This document shows positions 40,554-51,250 of a DNA stretch of 55,744 nucleotides, one piece after another. The notes beneath the pieces are model-generated. The model made no database searches. It was not told where the DNA came from and was given only the letters and a program-made list of their open reading frames with translations. Origin of the DNA: Microbacteriaceae bacterium (GTDB lineage Bacteria; Actinomycetota; Actinomycetes; Actinomycetales; Microbacteriaceae); contig RDDZ01000057.1 of assembly GCA_003852775.1 (NCBI GenBank), forward strand, positions 1-55,744. Direction: 5' to 3'. A program made the position numbers and the translations under genes. Positions within the stretch are counted from its first letter, which is position 1, and every line of letters begins with the position of its first letter.

Positions 40554-41879
40554 ATGATCGAGTACCGCAACCTCCGTATCGCCGTCCTCGGCGCCGGATC
40601 CGTCGGCGCGCAGGTCGCGTCGCTGCTGCTCACGCACAAGGAGGAGCTCGCCGGGCGCGTCGGCGCCGGGCTCGAGCTCGTCGGCATCGCCGTGCGCGAC
40701 CTCGACGCGCCCCGCACGGCCGACCTCCCCAAGGAGCTGCTCACGACGGATGCGCGCTCGCTCATCCTCGGCGCTGACATCGTCATCGAGGTCATGGGCG
40801 GTCTCGAGCCGGCTCGCGAGTACCTCGAGCTCGCGCTCACCTCGGGGGCGGACGTCATCACGGCGAACAAGGCGCTCCTCGCGACGCACGGGCCCGAGCT
40901 GTTCGCGATCGCGGAGCAGGTCGGGGCGCAGCTCTACTACGAGGCGGCCGTCGGCGGCGCGATCCCGATCATCCGGCCCCTGCGCGACAGCCTCGCGGGC
41001 GACCGCGTCAACCGCATCCTCGGCATCGTCAACGGCACGACGAACTACATCCTCGACCGCATGGACCGCGAGGGCGACACCCTCGAGCAGGCCCTCGCGA
41101 TCGCGACCGAGCTCGGCTACGCGGAGGCCGACCCCACCGCCGACATCGAGGGCTACGACGCGGCGCAGAAGGCGGCGATCCTCTCGAGCCTCGCCTTCCA
41201 CACGACGGTGCCGCTCGACGCCGTGCACCGCGAGGGGATCACCTCCATCACGCACGAGCAGGTCATGGCCGCGAAGAAGGGCGGCTTCGTCGTCAAGCTC
41301 CTCGCCGTGTGCGAGCGCCTCGTCGACCCGGAGACGGGGGAGGACGGCGTGAGCGCGCGCGTGCACCCCGCCCTCATCCCCGCGACGCACCCGCTCGCGG
41401 CCGTCCACGGCGCCAACAACGCCGTCTTCGTCGAGGCGGAGGCCGCGGGCCCCCTCATGTTCTACGGTGCGGGCGCGGGCGGCATCCAGACCGCGTCGGC
41501 CGTGCTCGGCGACCTCGTCTCGGCCGCGCGCCGCCACGTCGTGGGCGGACCGGGCGTCGCCGAGTCGACCCACGCCGACCTGCCCATCCTGCCCATCAGC
41601 CGCGTCTCGACGCGCTACCAGATCACCCTCAGCGTGGTCGACCTGCCCGGCGTGCTGGCGCAGATCGCGACCGTGTTCGCCGAGCACGGGGTGTCGGTGG
41701 AGGCCGTGCAGCAGACCGTCGGCGGGGAGCCCGGTCCGGACGGGCATGCACCCGGCGCTACGCTGGTCATCGGCACGCACCAGGCGACCGAGGCCGCGCT
41801 CGCCGCGACGGTCGCCGATCTCGCCGGAAGCCCCGTGGTCGAGCGGGTCGAGAGCGTGCTCCGGGTCGAGGGACTGTAA
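40554..41879 (+). CDS. hom: Homoserine dehydrogenase
   Basis: 441 residues. NAD(P)-binding [13 protein letters not shown] near the N-terminus, catalytic block [18 protein letters not shown], and the active-site [20 protein letters not shown]. The C-terminal ACT domain (about 355-430, [17 protein letters not shown]) is the usual site of threonine feedback. It reduces aspartate semialdehyde to homoserine, feeding threonine (thrB, thrC) and methionine (metX, metY) synthesis. 7 nt after lysA and 8 nt before thrC. Confidence 0.97.
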   Translation: MIEYRNLRIAVLGAGSVGAQVASLLLTHKEELAGRVGAGLELVGIAVRDLDAPRTADLPKELLTTDARSLILGADIVIEVMGGLEPAREYLELALTSGADVITANKALLATHGPELFAIAEQVGAQLYYEAAVGGAIPIIRPLRDSLAGDRVNRILGIVNGTTNYILDRMDREGDTLEQALAIATELGYAEADPTADIEGYDAAQKAAILSSLAFHTTVPLDAVHREGITSITHEQVMAAKKGGFVVKLLAVCERLVDPETGEDGVSARVHPALIPATHPLAAVHGANNAVFVEAEAAGPLMFYGAGAGGIQTASAVLGDLVSAARRHVVGGPGVAESTHADLPILPISRVSTRYQITLSVVDLPGVLAQIATVFAEHGVSVEAVQQTVGGEPGPDGHAPGATLVIGTHQATEAALAATVADLAGSPVVERVESVLRVEGL

Positions 41880-41887
41880 GGAAGACA

Positions 41888-42973
41888 ATGGCTCACCAGT
41901 GGCGCGGCGTGCTGCGCGAATACGCGGATCGTCTCGATGTGACGGACGCGACGCCGATCATCACGCTCGGCGAGGGCGGCACGCCCCTCATCCCGGCCCC
42001 GGCGCTCTCCGCGCGCACCGGCGCGAAGGTCTGGGTCAAGTTCGAGGGCATGAACCCGACGGGCTCCTTCAAGGACCGCGGCATGACGATGGCCGTCTCG
42101 AAGGCCGTCGAGCACGGCGCGAAGGCGATCATCTGCGCCTCGACCGGCAACACCTCCGCCTCGGCGGCCGCCTACGCGACGCACGCGGGCATCACCGCCG
42201 CCGTGCTCGTGCCCGAGGGCAAGATCGCGATGGGCAAGCTCGCGCAGGCGATCGCCCACGGCGCCGAGCTCCTGCAGGTGCGCGGCAACTTCGACGACTG
42301 CCTCGACATCGCGCGCGACCTCGCGGCGAACTACCCCGTGCACCTCGTGAACTCGGTCAACAACGACCGCATCGAGGGTCAGAAGACGGCCGCGTTCGAG
42401 GTCGTCGAGGTGCTCGGCGACGCTCCCGACTTCCACTTCATCCCGGTCGGCAACGCCGGCAACTACACCGCCTACGCGCGCGGCTACGAGGAGGAGGCCG
42501 AGCGCGGCGCCTCCACGAAGCGCCCGCGGATGTTCGGCTTCCAGGCCGAGGGCTCGGCGCCCATCGTGCGCGGCGAGATCGTGCGCGACCCCGAGACGAT
42601 CGCGAGCGCCATCCGCATCGGCAACCCCGCCTCGTGGGAGCTCGCCCTCACGGCGCGCGACGAGACCGACGGCTACTTCGGCGCGATCAGCGACGCCAAG
42701 ATCCTCGAGGCGCACCGCATCCTCTCGAGCGAGGTCGGCGTCTTCGTCGAGCCCGCCTCGGCCGCCTCGGTCGCCGGGCTGCTCGAGCGCGCGGAGGCCG
42801 GCGCCGTCCCGAAGGACGCGACCGTCGTGCTCACCGTGACCGGCCACGGCCTCAAGGACCCGTCGTGGGCCCTCAAGGCGGCGGACGGCTCCGAGGTGCA
42901 GCCGACGAGCGTGCCCGTCGACGTGACCGAGATCGCCCAGGTACTGGGCCTCGCCCCCTCGGCGTCTGCATGA
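41888..42973 (+). CDS. thrC: Threonine synthase
   Basis: 361 residues, the short bacterial PLP fold type II form. PLP Lys in [12 protein letters not shown], phosphate-binding loop in [12 protein letters not shown] and [14 protein letters not shown]. Converts O-phosphohomoserine to threonine. ATG 41888 has AAGGAAG upstream. The stop overlaps the thrB start (ATGA), coupling the two. Confidence 0.97.
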   Translation: MAHQWRGVLREYADRLDVTDATPIITLGEGGTPLIPAPALSARTGAKVWVKFEGMNPTGSFKDRGMTMAVSKAVEHGAKAIICASTGNTSASAAAYATHAGITAAVLVPEGKIAMGKLAQAIAHGAELLQVRGNFDDCLDIARDLAANYPVHLVNSVNNDRIEGQKTAAFEVVEVLGDAPDFHFIPVGNAGNYTAYARGYEEEAERGASTKRPRMFGFQAEGSAPIVRGEIVRDPETIASAIRIGNPASWELALTARDETDGYFGAISDAKILEAHRILSSEVGVFVEPASAASVAGLLERAEAGAVPKDATVVLTVTGHGLKDPSWALKAADGSEVQPTSVPVDVTEIAQVLGLAPSASA

Positions 42974-43908
42974 GCCTCCTGGGACGCTCCGTCACGGTCC
43001 GGGTGCCCGCGACCACCGCGAACCTCGGCCCGGGCTTCGACACGCTCGGCATGGCGCTCGCCGTCTACGACGAGCTGCAGGTGACCGTGCGCGAGCAGCC
43101 CGGCGCCACCGTCCGCGTCGTCGGCGTGGGGGAGGGCGAGGTGCCGACCGACGAGTCCAACCTCGTCGTGCGCTCGATCGCCCACACCTTCGCGGCGGTC
43201 GGCCAGGAGCTGCCGGGGCTCGACCTCGTCGCCCACAACTCCATCCCGCACGGCCGCGGCATGGGCTCGTCGGGCGCCGCGATCGTCTCGGGAATCATGG
43301 CCGCGAAGGGACTCCTCGAGGGTGTCGTCGAGTTCTCCGCCGACGACCTGCTCGCGCTCGCGACCGAGCTCGAGGGTCACCCCGACAACGTCGCGCCCGC
43401 GCTCTTCGGCGGCCTCACGATCACGTGGGTCACGCCCGAGGGGCCGCGCTACAAGAAGCTCATCGTGCACCGCGGCGTGAGCCCCCTCGTCGCCGTGCCG
43501 CAGGAGCGCACGATGTCGACCGCCCTCGCCCGCAGCCTGCAGCCCGACTCGGTGCCCCACGAGGACGCCATCTTCAACGTCTCGCGCTCGGCGCTGCTCA
43601 TCGCGGCGCTCGTGCAGAGCCCGGAGCTGCTGCTGGCGGCGACCGAGGACAAGCTGCACCAGAGCTATCGTGCGAGCGCCATGCCCGAGACGGATGCGCT
43701 CATCCAGCTGCTCCGGGCGGAGGGCCTCGCGGCGGTCGTCTCCGGCGCCGGCCCGTCGATCCTGGTGCTCGGCTCCGACCCCGCCCAGCGTCTGCGCGCG
43801 GCCGAGCTCATCGCCGAGAAGGCCGAGTCGTCGTGGGAGTGCCTCATGCTCGCCGTCGACTTCCGTGGTGCTACAGTGGTGCTGCACTCGGGCGACGCCG
43901 CGGCTTAG
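42970..43908 (+). CDS. thrB: Homoserine kinase
   Basis: 312 residues, GHMP family. N-terminal [23 protein letters not shown] loop [15 protein letters not shown], and the C-terminal [12 protein letters not shown] motif 3. Makes O-phosphohomoserine for ThrC. It starts inside the thrC stop. The order thrC-thrB is standard for actinobacteria. Confidence 0.97.
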   Translation: MSLLGRSVTVRVPATTANLGPGFDTLGMALAVYDELQVTVREQPGATVRVVGVGEGEVPTDESNLVVRSIAHTFAAVGQELPGLDLVAHNSIPHGRGMGSSGAAIVSGIMAAKGLLEGVVEFSADDLLALATELEGHPDNVAPALFGGLTITWVTPEGPRYKKLIVHRGVSPLVAVPQERTMSTALARSLQPDSVPHEDAIFNVSRSALLIAALVQSPELLLAATEDKLHQSYRASAMPETDALIQLLRAEGLAAVVSGAGPSILVLGSDPAQRLRAAELIAEKAESSWECLMLAVDFRGATVVLHSGDAAA

Positions 43909-44001
43909 ACCGGCGCGAGAGTGCGTTCCCACCGGCACTCGCCAACCGCGGTTTCCCGCACCTCCAAGATGCAATCCGACCGCAGCGAGCGGTGCCGCCA
44001 T

Positions 44002-44023
44002 CCCGGGAAGTTCTGTGCCCGGG
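44002..44023 (+). promoter_or_regulatory. Hairpin in the rho leader just before the ribosome-binding site
   Basis: CCCGGG (44002-44007) and CCCGGG (44018-44023) can pair with a 10-nt loop, 3 nt before GAAAGGA. The 134-nt space between thrB and rho (43909-44042) has no other feature I can support. Such a structure could influence rho translation or autoregulated termination. Confidence 0.4.
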
Positions 44024-44042
44024 CCGAAAGGACGATTCAGTC

Positions 44043-46115
44043 GTGACCGACACCACCATCCCCGCGGACGCCGCGGGAGATCGCGCCGCCCTCAGCCGCC
44101 TCCGGCTGCCCGAGCTCCAGGCTCTGGCCGCCGCCCGCGGCATCAGCGGCGTGTCCCAGATGCGCAAAGGAGATCTCGTGGACACTCTCTCCGGACTTCC
44201 CGCCGACGCCGACGAGGCCGTGACCGAGCAGCTCGCGCCCGAGCAGGCCTCGCCCGAGGGCGAGGACGCCCCGGTCGAGGAGGCTCCCGTCGCGGAGGCG
44301 ACGGCCGAGAGCGCCGCGAGCGAGGACGCCCCCGTGGAGGAGGCACCCGTCGAGGCTCCCGCCGAGGAGGCCCCGGCCGCCGAGGCTCCCGCGGAGGCGC
44401 CCGTCGAGGAGGCTCCGGCCCCCGAGGCCGCCGCGGAGCAGGCTCCGGCCGCCGCGGAGCAGCCCGCGGGTCGCTCGCGTCGCGGCTCGCGCCGGGCGAG
44501 CGTCCCCGCCGCCGACGCCGCCGCGATCGCTGCAGCTCTCCCGCAGATCGAGCTCCCCGAGCCCCAGCAGCGCCGCAGCGCGGCCCAGCACGCGGCTCAG
44601 GCCGAGCTCGGCCTCGAGCTCGACAAGCTCGTGCCCGCCGCCGAGGCGGAGCAGGGTGAGACAGAGGGCGAGGGCGAGGGCGAGGGCCAGACCTCGGGTC
44701 GCCGCAGCCGCAACCGCCGCGGAGGCCGTGGCAGCCAGAACGGCCAGAACGGCCAGAACGGCCAGCAGCCCGCCGAGGCCGAGGGCGAGGCCCAGGGCGA
44801 CAAGGGCGACAAGGTCGACAAGGGCGGCCAGCAGCAGGCCGAGAGCAAGGATGGCCAGGGCGAGGGGCGTCGCGGCCGGAACCGCGACCGCAACCGCAAC
44901 CGCCGCGGAGGCGGCGCGGTCGACGAGGTCGAGCCCGAGATCTCCGACGACGACGTGCTCATCCCGATCGCCGGCATCCTCGACGTGCTCGACAACTACG
45001 CCTTCGTGCGCACGACCGGCTACCTCCCCGGCCCGAGCGACGTCTACGTCTCGCTCGGCCAGGTGAAGAAGTACAACCTGCGCAAGGGCGACGCCGTCGT
45101 CGGCGCGATCCGCCAGCCCCGCGAGGGCGAGCAGCAGGGCGGTCGCCAGAAGTACAACGCGATCGTCAAAATCGACTCGATCAACGGCCAGACCGTCGAC
45201 GAGGCCGCGAACCGCGTGGACTTCTCGAAGCTCACGCCCATCTACCCGAACGAGCGCCTGCGCCTCGAGACGACGCCCGAGAAGCTCTCGACGCGCATCA
45301 TCGACCTCGTGGCGCCCATCGGCAAGGGTCAGCGCGGCCTCATCGTCGCCCCGCCCAAGGCGGGCAAGACGCTCATCCTGCAGGCCATCGCCAAGGCGAT
45401 CGCGGTCAACAACCCCGAGGTCCACATCATGGTGGTGCTCGTGGACGAGCGGCCCGAAGAGGTCACCGACATGCAGCGCTCGGTGAAGGGCGAGGTCATC
45501 GCCTCGACCTTCGACCGCCCCGCCGAGGACCACACGACGGTCGCGGAGCTCGCGATCGAGCGCGCCAAGCGCCTCGTCGAGCTCGGCAACGACGTCGTCG
45601 TGCTGCTCGACTCGATCACGCGCCTCGGCCGTGCCTACAACCTCGCGTCGCCGGCCTCCGGCCGCATCCTGTCGGGCGGCGTCGACGCGTCGGCGCTCTA
45701 CCCGCCGAAGCGCTTCTTCGGCGCGGCGCGCAACATCGAGGGCGGCGGCTCGCTGACCATCCTCGCGACGGCGCTCGTCGAGACCGGTTCCAAGATGGAC
45801 GAGGTCATCTTCGAGGAGTTCAAGGGCACCGGCAACATGGAGCTCCGGCTCTCGCGCGCCCTCGCCGACAAGCGCATCTTCCCGGCGGTCGACATCTACG
45901 CGTCGAGCACCCGCCGCGAGGAGGAGCTGCTCTCGGCCGACGAGGTCAAGATCACGTGGCGCCTGCGCCGCGCGCTCGCCGGGCTCGAGCTGCAGCAGCA
46001 GCTCGAGGTGGTGCTGTCGAAGCTCAAGGAGACCGGCTCGAACGTCGAGTTCCTCGTGCAGATCCAGCAGTCGCTGCCGAACGGGAACGGCAACGGCAAC
46101 GGCACCAAGGCCTGA
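44043..46115 (+). CDS. rho: Transcription termination factor Rho
   Basis: 690 residues, about 270 longer than E. coli Rho. Rho_N-type helical motif ([21 protein letters not shown]) at about 25-50; an insert of about 230 residues, first Glu/Ala/Pro-rich, then Arg/Asn/Gly/Gln-rich with [12 protein letters not shown]; the cold-shock-like RNA-binding domain (about 305-380, [20 protein letters not shown]); then the ATPase with Walker [12 protein letters not shown] near residue 436, Q-loop and R-loop. Actinobacterial Rho commonly has such an insert, which aids RNA binding. GTG 44043 has AAGGA about 10 nt upstream. Confidence 0.97.
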   Translation: MTDTTIPADAAGDRAALSRLRLPELQALAAARGISGVSQMRKGDLVDTLSGLPADADEAVTEQLAPEQASPEGEDAPVEEAPVAEATAESAASEDAPVEEAPVEAPAEEAPAAEAPAEAPVEEAPAPEAAAEQAPAAAEQPAGRSRRGSRRASVPAADAAAIAAALPQIELPEPQQRRSAAQHAAQAELGLELDKLVPAAEAEQGETEGEGEGEGQTSGRRSRNRRGGRGSQNGQNGQNGQQPAEAEGEAQGDKGDKVDKGGQQQAESKDGQGEGRRGRNRDRNRNRRGGGAVDEVEPEISDDDVLIPIAGILDVLDNYAFVRTTGYLPGPSDVYVSLGQVKKYNLRKGDAVVGAIRQPREGEQQGGRQKYNAIVKIDSINGQTVDEAANRVDFSKLTPIYPNERLRLETTPEKLSTRIIDLVAPIGKGQRGLIVAPPKAGKTLILQAIAKAIAVNNPEVHIMVVLVDERPEEVTDMQRSVKGEVIASTFDRPAEDHTTVAELAIERAKRLVELGNDVVVLLDSITRLGRAYNLASPASGRILSGGVDASALYPPKRFFGAARNIEGGGSLTILATALVETGSKMDEVIFEEFKGTGNMELRLSRALADKRIFPAVDIYASSTRREEELLSADEVKITWRLRRALAGLELQQQLEVVLSKLKETGSNVEFLVQIQQSLPNGNGNGNGTKA
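44735..44761. repeat. Three perfect 9-bp repeats in the rho insert
   Basis: CCAGAACGG three times in tandem, encoding (Gln-Asn-Gly)3 in the basic, Asn/Gly-rich part of the Rho insert. Its exact repetition suggests slippage and length variation. Confidence 0.7.
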
Positions 46116-46118
46116 CGC

Positions 46119-47201
<1,083 letters not shown>

Positions 47202-47208
47202 CGGGCCG

Positions 47209-48072
47209 ATGATCCCCAAGACGGTCGCCGAGCTGCGCGAGCACGGTGTGCGCGTGCTCGAGGCGGCCCACGTGCCGACGCCCGAGGCGGATGCCGAGCT
47301 CCTGCTCGCGCACGTGCTCGGCCTCAGCCGCGGACAGGTCCAGGCGAAGGCCGTCACGGGGGCGGGCGTCGCGTCCGACGAGCGCGTCGCCTACCTTGAG
47401 GCCGTCGAGCGTCGCGCCGCGCGCGAGCCGCTGCAGCACATCACGGGCGTAGCCCCCTTCCGCTCGCTCGAGCTCGCCGTGGGCCCCGGGGTCTTCGTGC
47501 CGCGACCCGAGACCGAGTTCGTCGCCCAGCTCGCGATCGACGCGCTGCAGGCCGTCGCGGCACCGACGCCCGTCGCGGTCGACCTCGGCACCGGCTCCGG
47601 CGCGCTCGCTCTCGCGATCGCGACCGAGGTGCCGCACGCCTCGGTCGTCGCGGTCGAGAACTCGCCGAAGGCCTTCGTGTGGGCCAAGGAGAACGTGCGG
47701 CGCGTCGGCGCCGAGAACGTGCGGCTCGTGTTCGCCGACCTCGCCGAGGCGCTCCCCGAGCTCGACGGAGCCGTCGACGTGCTCGTCTCGAACCCGCCCT
47801 ACATCCCCGACGACGCGATCCCGCGCGATCCGGAGGTGCGGCTGCACGACCCCGCCGCGGCTCTCTACGGCGGCCCGGACGGGCTCGACGTCGTGCGGTC
47901 CCTCTCGCTGCGCGCGCTCGCGCTCGTGCGGCCCGGGGGAGCGCTCGTGATCGAGCACGGCGAGCTGCAGGGCGCCGAACTGCGCGCGCTCCTCGAGGCC
48001 GACGGCTGGCGCGCGACCGCGACGCACCGCGACCTCCTCGGCCGCGATCGCGCGACGACCGCGCTGCGCTGA
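47209..48072 (+). CDS. prmC: Release factor glutamine N5-methyltransferase
   Basis: 287 residues. SAM motif I VDLGTGSGALAL, catalytic NPPY in VSNPPYIPDD, and the RPETE segment in VFVPRPETEF. It methylates the GGQ glutamine of release factors. It begins 7 nt after prfA, its likely target gene. The stop faces the HAD gene as TGA-GCG-TCA. Confidence 0.95.
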   Translation: MIPKTVAELREHGVRVLEAAHVPTPEADAELLLAHVLGLSRGQVQAKAVTGAGVASDERVAYLEAVERRAAREPLQHITGVAPFRSLELAVGPGVFVPRPETEFVAQLAIDALQAVAAPTPVAVDLGTGSGALALAIATEVPHASVVAVENSPKAFVWAKENVRRVGAENVRLVFADLAEALPELDGAVDVLVSNPPYIPDDAIPRDPEVRLHDPAAALYGGPDGLDVVRSLSLRALALVRPGGALVIEHGELQGAELRALLEADGWRATATHRDLLGRDRATTALR

Positions 48073-48075
48073 GCG

Positions 48076-48696
48076 TCAGGCGGCGAGGCGCGCAGTCGCG
48101 AACTCCTCGATCGCCGCGTGCAGGCCGTCGGCCGTGCCGTAGCGGTAGGTCGTGATGCCGAGGGACGCCGCCGCGGCGACGTTCTCGGGGAGGTCGTCGA
48201 CGAAGAACACGTCGGCCGCGTCCGCCTCGTAGTGCGCGAGCACGCGCTCGAAGACGCGCGGATCGGGCTTCCGGGCGCCGTAGCGGCTCGTCGTGCGCAG
48301 ATGCTCGCCGAAGAGGGGAGCGATCTCGGGTGCGATCGCGGCGAGGTGCTCGTCGAGGAGCGGCCCGTTGTTCGTGAGGAGGCTCACGCGCCCGTGGCCC
48401 GCGGCGCGTCCGACGGCGGCGATGGCATCGGGTCGCGGCGTCATCGCCGAGCGGCGGATGGCGACCCACTGCTCGGTCGTGATGTCGAATCCGAGCGCGT
48501 CCGAGAGCGCGCGCCGATACGCCTCGCCGTCGGCGAAGCCGCCGGCCTCGGCGGCCCACTCGCCCTCGTCGTGCCACCAGCGGCGACGCAGCTCGGGCAC
48601 CTCGATACCCGTGAGGTCGGAGAGAGCGCGCATGCGGGCGCGCCAGTCGAAGTCGTAGAGGACGTCGTCCATGTCGAAGAGGAAGAGCAGGCTCAT
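48076..48696 (-). CDS. HAD-superfamily hydrolase (subfamily IA)
   Basis: 206 residues. Motif I LFDMDDVLYD has both Asp residues (DxD), motif II SLLTNNG, motif III Lys in YGARKPDPRVF, and motif IV FFVDDLPENV with two Asp. Probably a small phosphatase. ATG 48696 begins the typical sequence (MSLLFLFDMDDV), although ATG 48705 is in frame and possible. Unrelated in sequence detail to the HAD at 4603-5226, which lacks the second Asp. Confidence 0.85.
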   Translation of the reverse strand: MSLLFLFDMDDVLYDFDWRARMRALSDLTGIEVPELRRRWWHDEGEWAAEAGGFADGEAYRRALSDALGFDITTEQWVAIRRSAMTPRPDAIAAVGRAAGHGRVSLLTNNGPLLDEHLAAIAPEIAPLFGEHLRTTSRYGARKPDPRVFERVLAHYEADAADVFFVDDLPENVAAAASLGITTYRYGTADGLHAAIEEFATARLAA

Positions 48697-48757
48697 CCCC
48701 TCCATCCTGTCGTATGACGTGCGGCCCGCATGGAGCCGGCTCTCCGGTCGACGCTCC

Positions 48758-48763
48758 TAGGAT
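48758..48763 (+). promoter_or_regulatory. -10 box upstream of tsaC
   Basis: TAGGAT, 9 nt before ATG 48773, compatible with a nearly leaderless mRNA. Confidence 0.35.
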
Positions 48764-48772
48764 GGGTGGGAC

Positions 48773-49450
48773 ATGGCGATCTACGACACGAGCGTCCCCG
48801 AGCAGCTGATGACGGGGATGCGCCTCGCCCGCGGCGCGATCGCGCGCGGCGAGCTCGTCGTCATCCCCACGGACACCGTCTACGGAGTGGCGGCCGACGC
48901 CTTCTCTCCCGAGGCCGTGCAGCGTCTCCTGGACGCGAAGGGTCGCGACCGCACGGCGCCGCCGCCCGTGCTCGTGCCGGGCGTCGCGACGCTCGACGCG
49001 CTCGCCGCGACGGTGCCGGACGAGGTGCGCGCCCTCGTCGACGAGTTCTGGCCCGGCGGGCTCACCGTCATCCTGCGCGCGCAGCCCATGCTCGACTGGG
49101 ACCTGGGGGAGACCCGCGGCACGGTCGCCCTGCGCATGCCGTCCGACAAGGTCGCCCTCGAGCTCCTCGCCGAGACGGGACCGCTCGCCGTGTCGAGCGC
49201 CAACATCACGGGTCGCCCCGCGGCGCTCACGGCGGCGGAGGCGGAGGCCATGCTCGGCGACAGCGTCGCCGTCTACCTCGAGGCGGGGCGCGCGGGGGAG
49301 GGCTATCCCGACGCGGCCGACCACACGGGCTCCACGATCGTCGACGCGACCAACCTCGAGCACCCCGAGGGGCGTCTCCGGATCGTGCGGCACGGCGTCG
49401 TGCCGGACGAGGAGATCATCCGCGTCGTCGGGGCGGACCGATGCGCGTAG
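48773..49450 (+). CDS. tsaC: L-threonylcarbamoyladenylate synthase (TsaC/Sua5 type)
   Basis: 225 residues, only the YrdC-like domain, without the C-terminal Sua5 extension. Family signatures: VIPTDTVYGVAADAF, KGRDRTAPPPVLVP, FWPGGLTVIL and AVSSANITGRPAA. It makes threonylcarbamoyl-AMP for the t6A modification of ANN-reading tRNAs. Its 3' end overlaps wecA by 10 nt. Gene order prmC-(HAD)-tsaC-wecA is usual in actinobacteria. Confidence 0.93.
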   Translation: MAIYDTSVPEQLMTGMRLARGAIARGELVVIPTDTVYGVAADAFSPEAVQRLLDAKGRDRTAPPPVLVPGVATLDALAATVPDEVRALVDEFWPGGLTVILRAQPMLDWDLGETRGTVALRMPSDKVALELLAETGPLAVSSANITGRPAALTAAEAEAMLGDSVAVYLEAGRAGEGYPDAADHTGSTIVDATNLEHPEGRLRIVRHGVVPDEEIIRVVGADRCA

Positions 49451-50712
49451 TCGCCTACCTCGCCACGGCGGGCGTCGCCGCGATCGTCTCCTTCGCCCTC
49501 GCGATGGTGATCTGGAAGCTGTCGCACCGCTACCGGCTGTACCCGAAGATCCGCGAGCGCGACGTCCACACGCGCCCCACCCCGCGGCTCGGCGGGATCG
49601 CGATGTTCCTCGGCGTCGTGGCGGCCTTCAGCGTCGGGGCGTTCATCCCCGAGCTCGCGATCGTCTACTCGCAGCCCGCGCACGTCTGGGGTCTCCTGGG
49701 GGCCGCGCTCCTCATCGTGCTCATCGGCGTCGCCGACGACATCTGGGACCTCGACTGGCTCACCAAGCTCGCCGGCCAGATGCTCGCGGCCGTGCTGCTC
49801 GCGTGGAGCGGCATCCAGTTCCTGTCGTTCCCGCTGCCGGGCATCATCGTGCAGCTCGCGCCGTGGCAGTCGCTCGTGATCACGGTCTTCGTCATCGTGC
49901 TCGTGATGAACGCCATCAACTTCATCGACGGGCTCGACGGCCTCGTCGCGGGCGTCGCGATCATCGCGAACGGCGTCTTCTCGGTCTACGTGTTCGTGAT
50001 CTCCTCGGGTCCCACGGGTCAGAGCGACTACTTCAACCTCGCGCAGCTCATCTCGGCCGTGCTCATCGGCGCCTGCGTCGGCTTCCTGCCGCTCAACTGG
50101 CACAGCGCGCGCCTGTTCATGGGCGACGCGGGGGCGCTCCTCACGGGTCTGCTCATGGCGGCGTCCACGATCGCCGTGACCGGCCAGATCGATCCCGGTG
50201 CCGTCGAGGAGACGGTCGGCAGCGCGCGCCAGTTCCTGCCGGCGTTCATCCCGCTCCTGCTGCCGTTCGCGATCCTCATCGTGCCGCTGCTCGACTTCGG
50301 GCTCGCCGTCGTGCGCCGCCTGCGCGCGGGCAAGTCGCCGTTCTCGGCCGACCGCAAGCACCTGCACCACCGCCTGCTCGACATGGGCCACTCGCACCTG
50401 CATGCCGTGCTCATCCTGTACGGCTGGACGGGTGCCGCCTCGATCGGCATGCTGCTGTTCCTCTTCATCGACACGTGGTGGGCGGCGCTCGCGACGATCC
50501 TCGGCTTCGTGATGTGCACGATCATCACGCTCGCCCCGCTCAGCAGGCGGAAGGCCGTCGAGGCCGCCGCGCAGAGCACCCCGACGGATGCCGAGCTCGC
50601 GCGCTTCGACCCGCTCGACGCCGCCGCGGAGGAGTCCGCCGCACCCACCGTCGACGATGCGCGCGACGTCCTCGAGCGCATCACCGAGCACGAGAAGGAG
50701 GGCACGTCGTGA
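49441..50712 (+). CDS. wecA: Undecaprenyl-phosphate sugar-phosphate transferase (WecA/TagO/Rfe type)
   Basis: 423 residues with about ten helices. Conserved cytoplasmic motifs: HTRPTPRLGGIAMF, GVADDIWDLDWLTKL (DDxxD), NAINFIDGLDGL and the C-terminal HLHHRLLDMGHSH. It transfers a sugar phosphate, typically GlcNAc-1-P, to undecaprenyl phosphate to begin synthesis of envelope glycans such as teichoic or other wall polymers. A hydrophilic C-terminal tail of about 60 residues is extra. ATG 49441 overlaps the tsaC end; the stop overlaps the next GTG. Confidence 0.94.
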   Translation: MRVVAYLATAGVAAIVSFALAMVIWKLSHRYRLYPKIRERDVHTRPTPRLGGIAMFLGVVAAFSVGAFIPELAIVYSQPAHVWGLLGAALLIVLIGVADDIWDLDWLTKLAGQMLAAVLLAWSGIQFLSFPLPGIIVQLAPWQSLVITVFVIVLVMNAINFIDGLDGLVAGVAIIANGVFSVYVFVISSGPTGQSDYFNLAQLISAVLIGACVGFLPLNWHSARLFMGDAGALLTGLLMAASTIAVTGQIDPGAVEETVGSARQFLPAFIPLLLPFAILIVPLLDFGLAVVRRLRAGKSPFSADRKHLHHRLLDMGHSHLHAVLILYGWTGAASIGMLLFLFIDTWWAALATILGFVMCTIITLAPLSRRKAVEAAAQSTPTDAELARFDPLDAAAEESAAPTVDDARDVLERITEHEKEGTS

Positions 50713-51158
50713 GTGCCGCCCCCAACCCGATCCTCACCACGGCGCTCCGCTGGGGCGCGGTCTTCGCCACGGGTCTCGCCGTCGTCGCGGGCGGCATCGG
50801 CGTACTCGCGGCCGGCCTCCCGGGCCTCTGGGGCGGTCTGCTCGGCGCGGCGCTCGCGTTCGCCTTCCTCGCGCTCACGGCGGGCAGCATCCTGCTCGGC
50901 CGGAGCCTCACGACCGACGACCCCAACAGCCCGCTGTTCTACGGGGTCGTGCTCGCCGTGTGGCTGCTCAAGCTCATCGTCTTCTTCGTGTTCATGCTCT
51001 GGCTGAGGGGCCAGTCGTGGCTCGACCCCTGGGTGTTCTTCATCACCGTGATCGTCGCCGTCCTCGGCTCCCTCGTGGTCGACGTCATGTCGTTCGTGCG
51101 CTCCCGTGCGCCCTACGTCGACGTCGATCTGCCGGGCGACGACGCATCCGGTCGGTGA
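50709..51158 (+). CDS. AtpI-like membrane protein
   Basis: 149 residues with four hydrophobic helices. Weak conservation but the right size, topology and place (immediately before atpB) for the ATP synthase accessory protein AtpI, which in other bacteria assists c-ring assembly. GTG 50709 overlaps the wecA stop. Followed by 92 nt to the putative atpB start, where a promoter is likely. Confidence 0.7.
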   Translation: MSAAPNPILTTALRWGAVFATGLAVVAGGIGVLAAGLPGLWGGLLGAALAFAFLALTAGSILLGRSLTTDDPNSPLFYGVVLAVWLLKLIVFFVFMLWLRGQSWLDPWVFFITVIVAVLGSLVVDVMSFVRSRAPYVDVDLPGDDASGR

Positions 51159-51164
51159 GAGCGT

Positions 51165-51193
51165 CCTGACCACGGTCTCGGCACTGATAGGCT
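51165..51193 (+). promoter_or_regulatory. Candidate atp operon promoter
   Basis: TAGGCT at 51188-51193 with CCTGAC at 51165-51170, spaced 17 nt. Transcription would start near 51200 and leave a leader of about 50 nt before the likely atpB start. Confidence 0.45.
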
Positions 51194-51250
51194 GAGATCA
51201 ACCCCATTCGATCGCCGCGTGCGCGCACGCCCCGAGTCTGGAGTCCAGCG

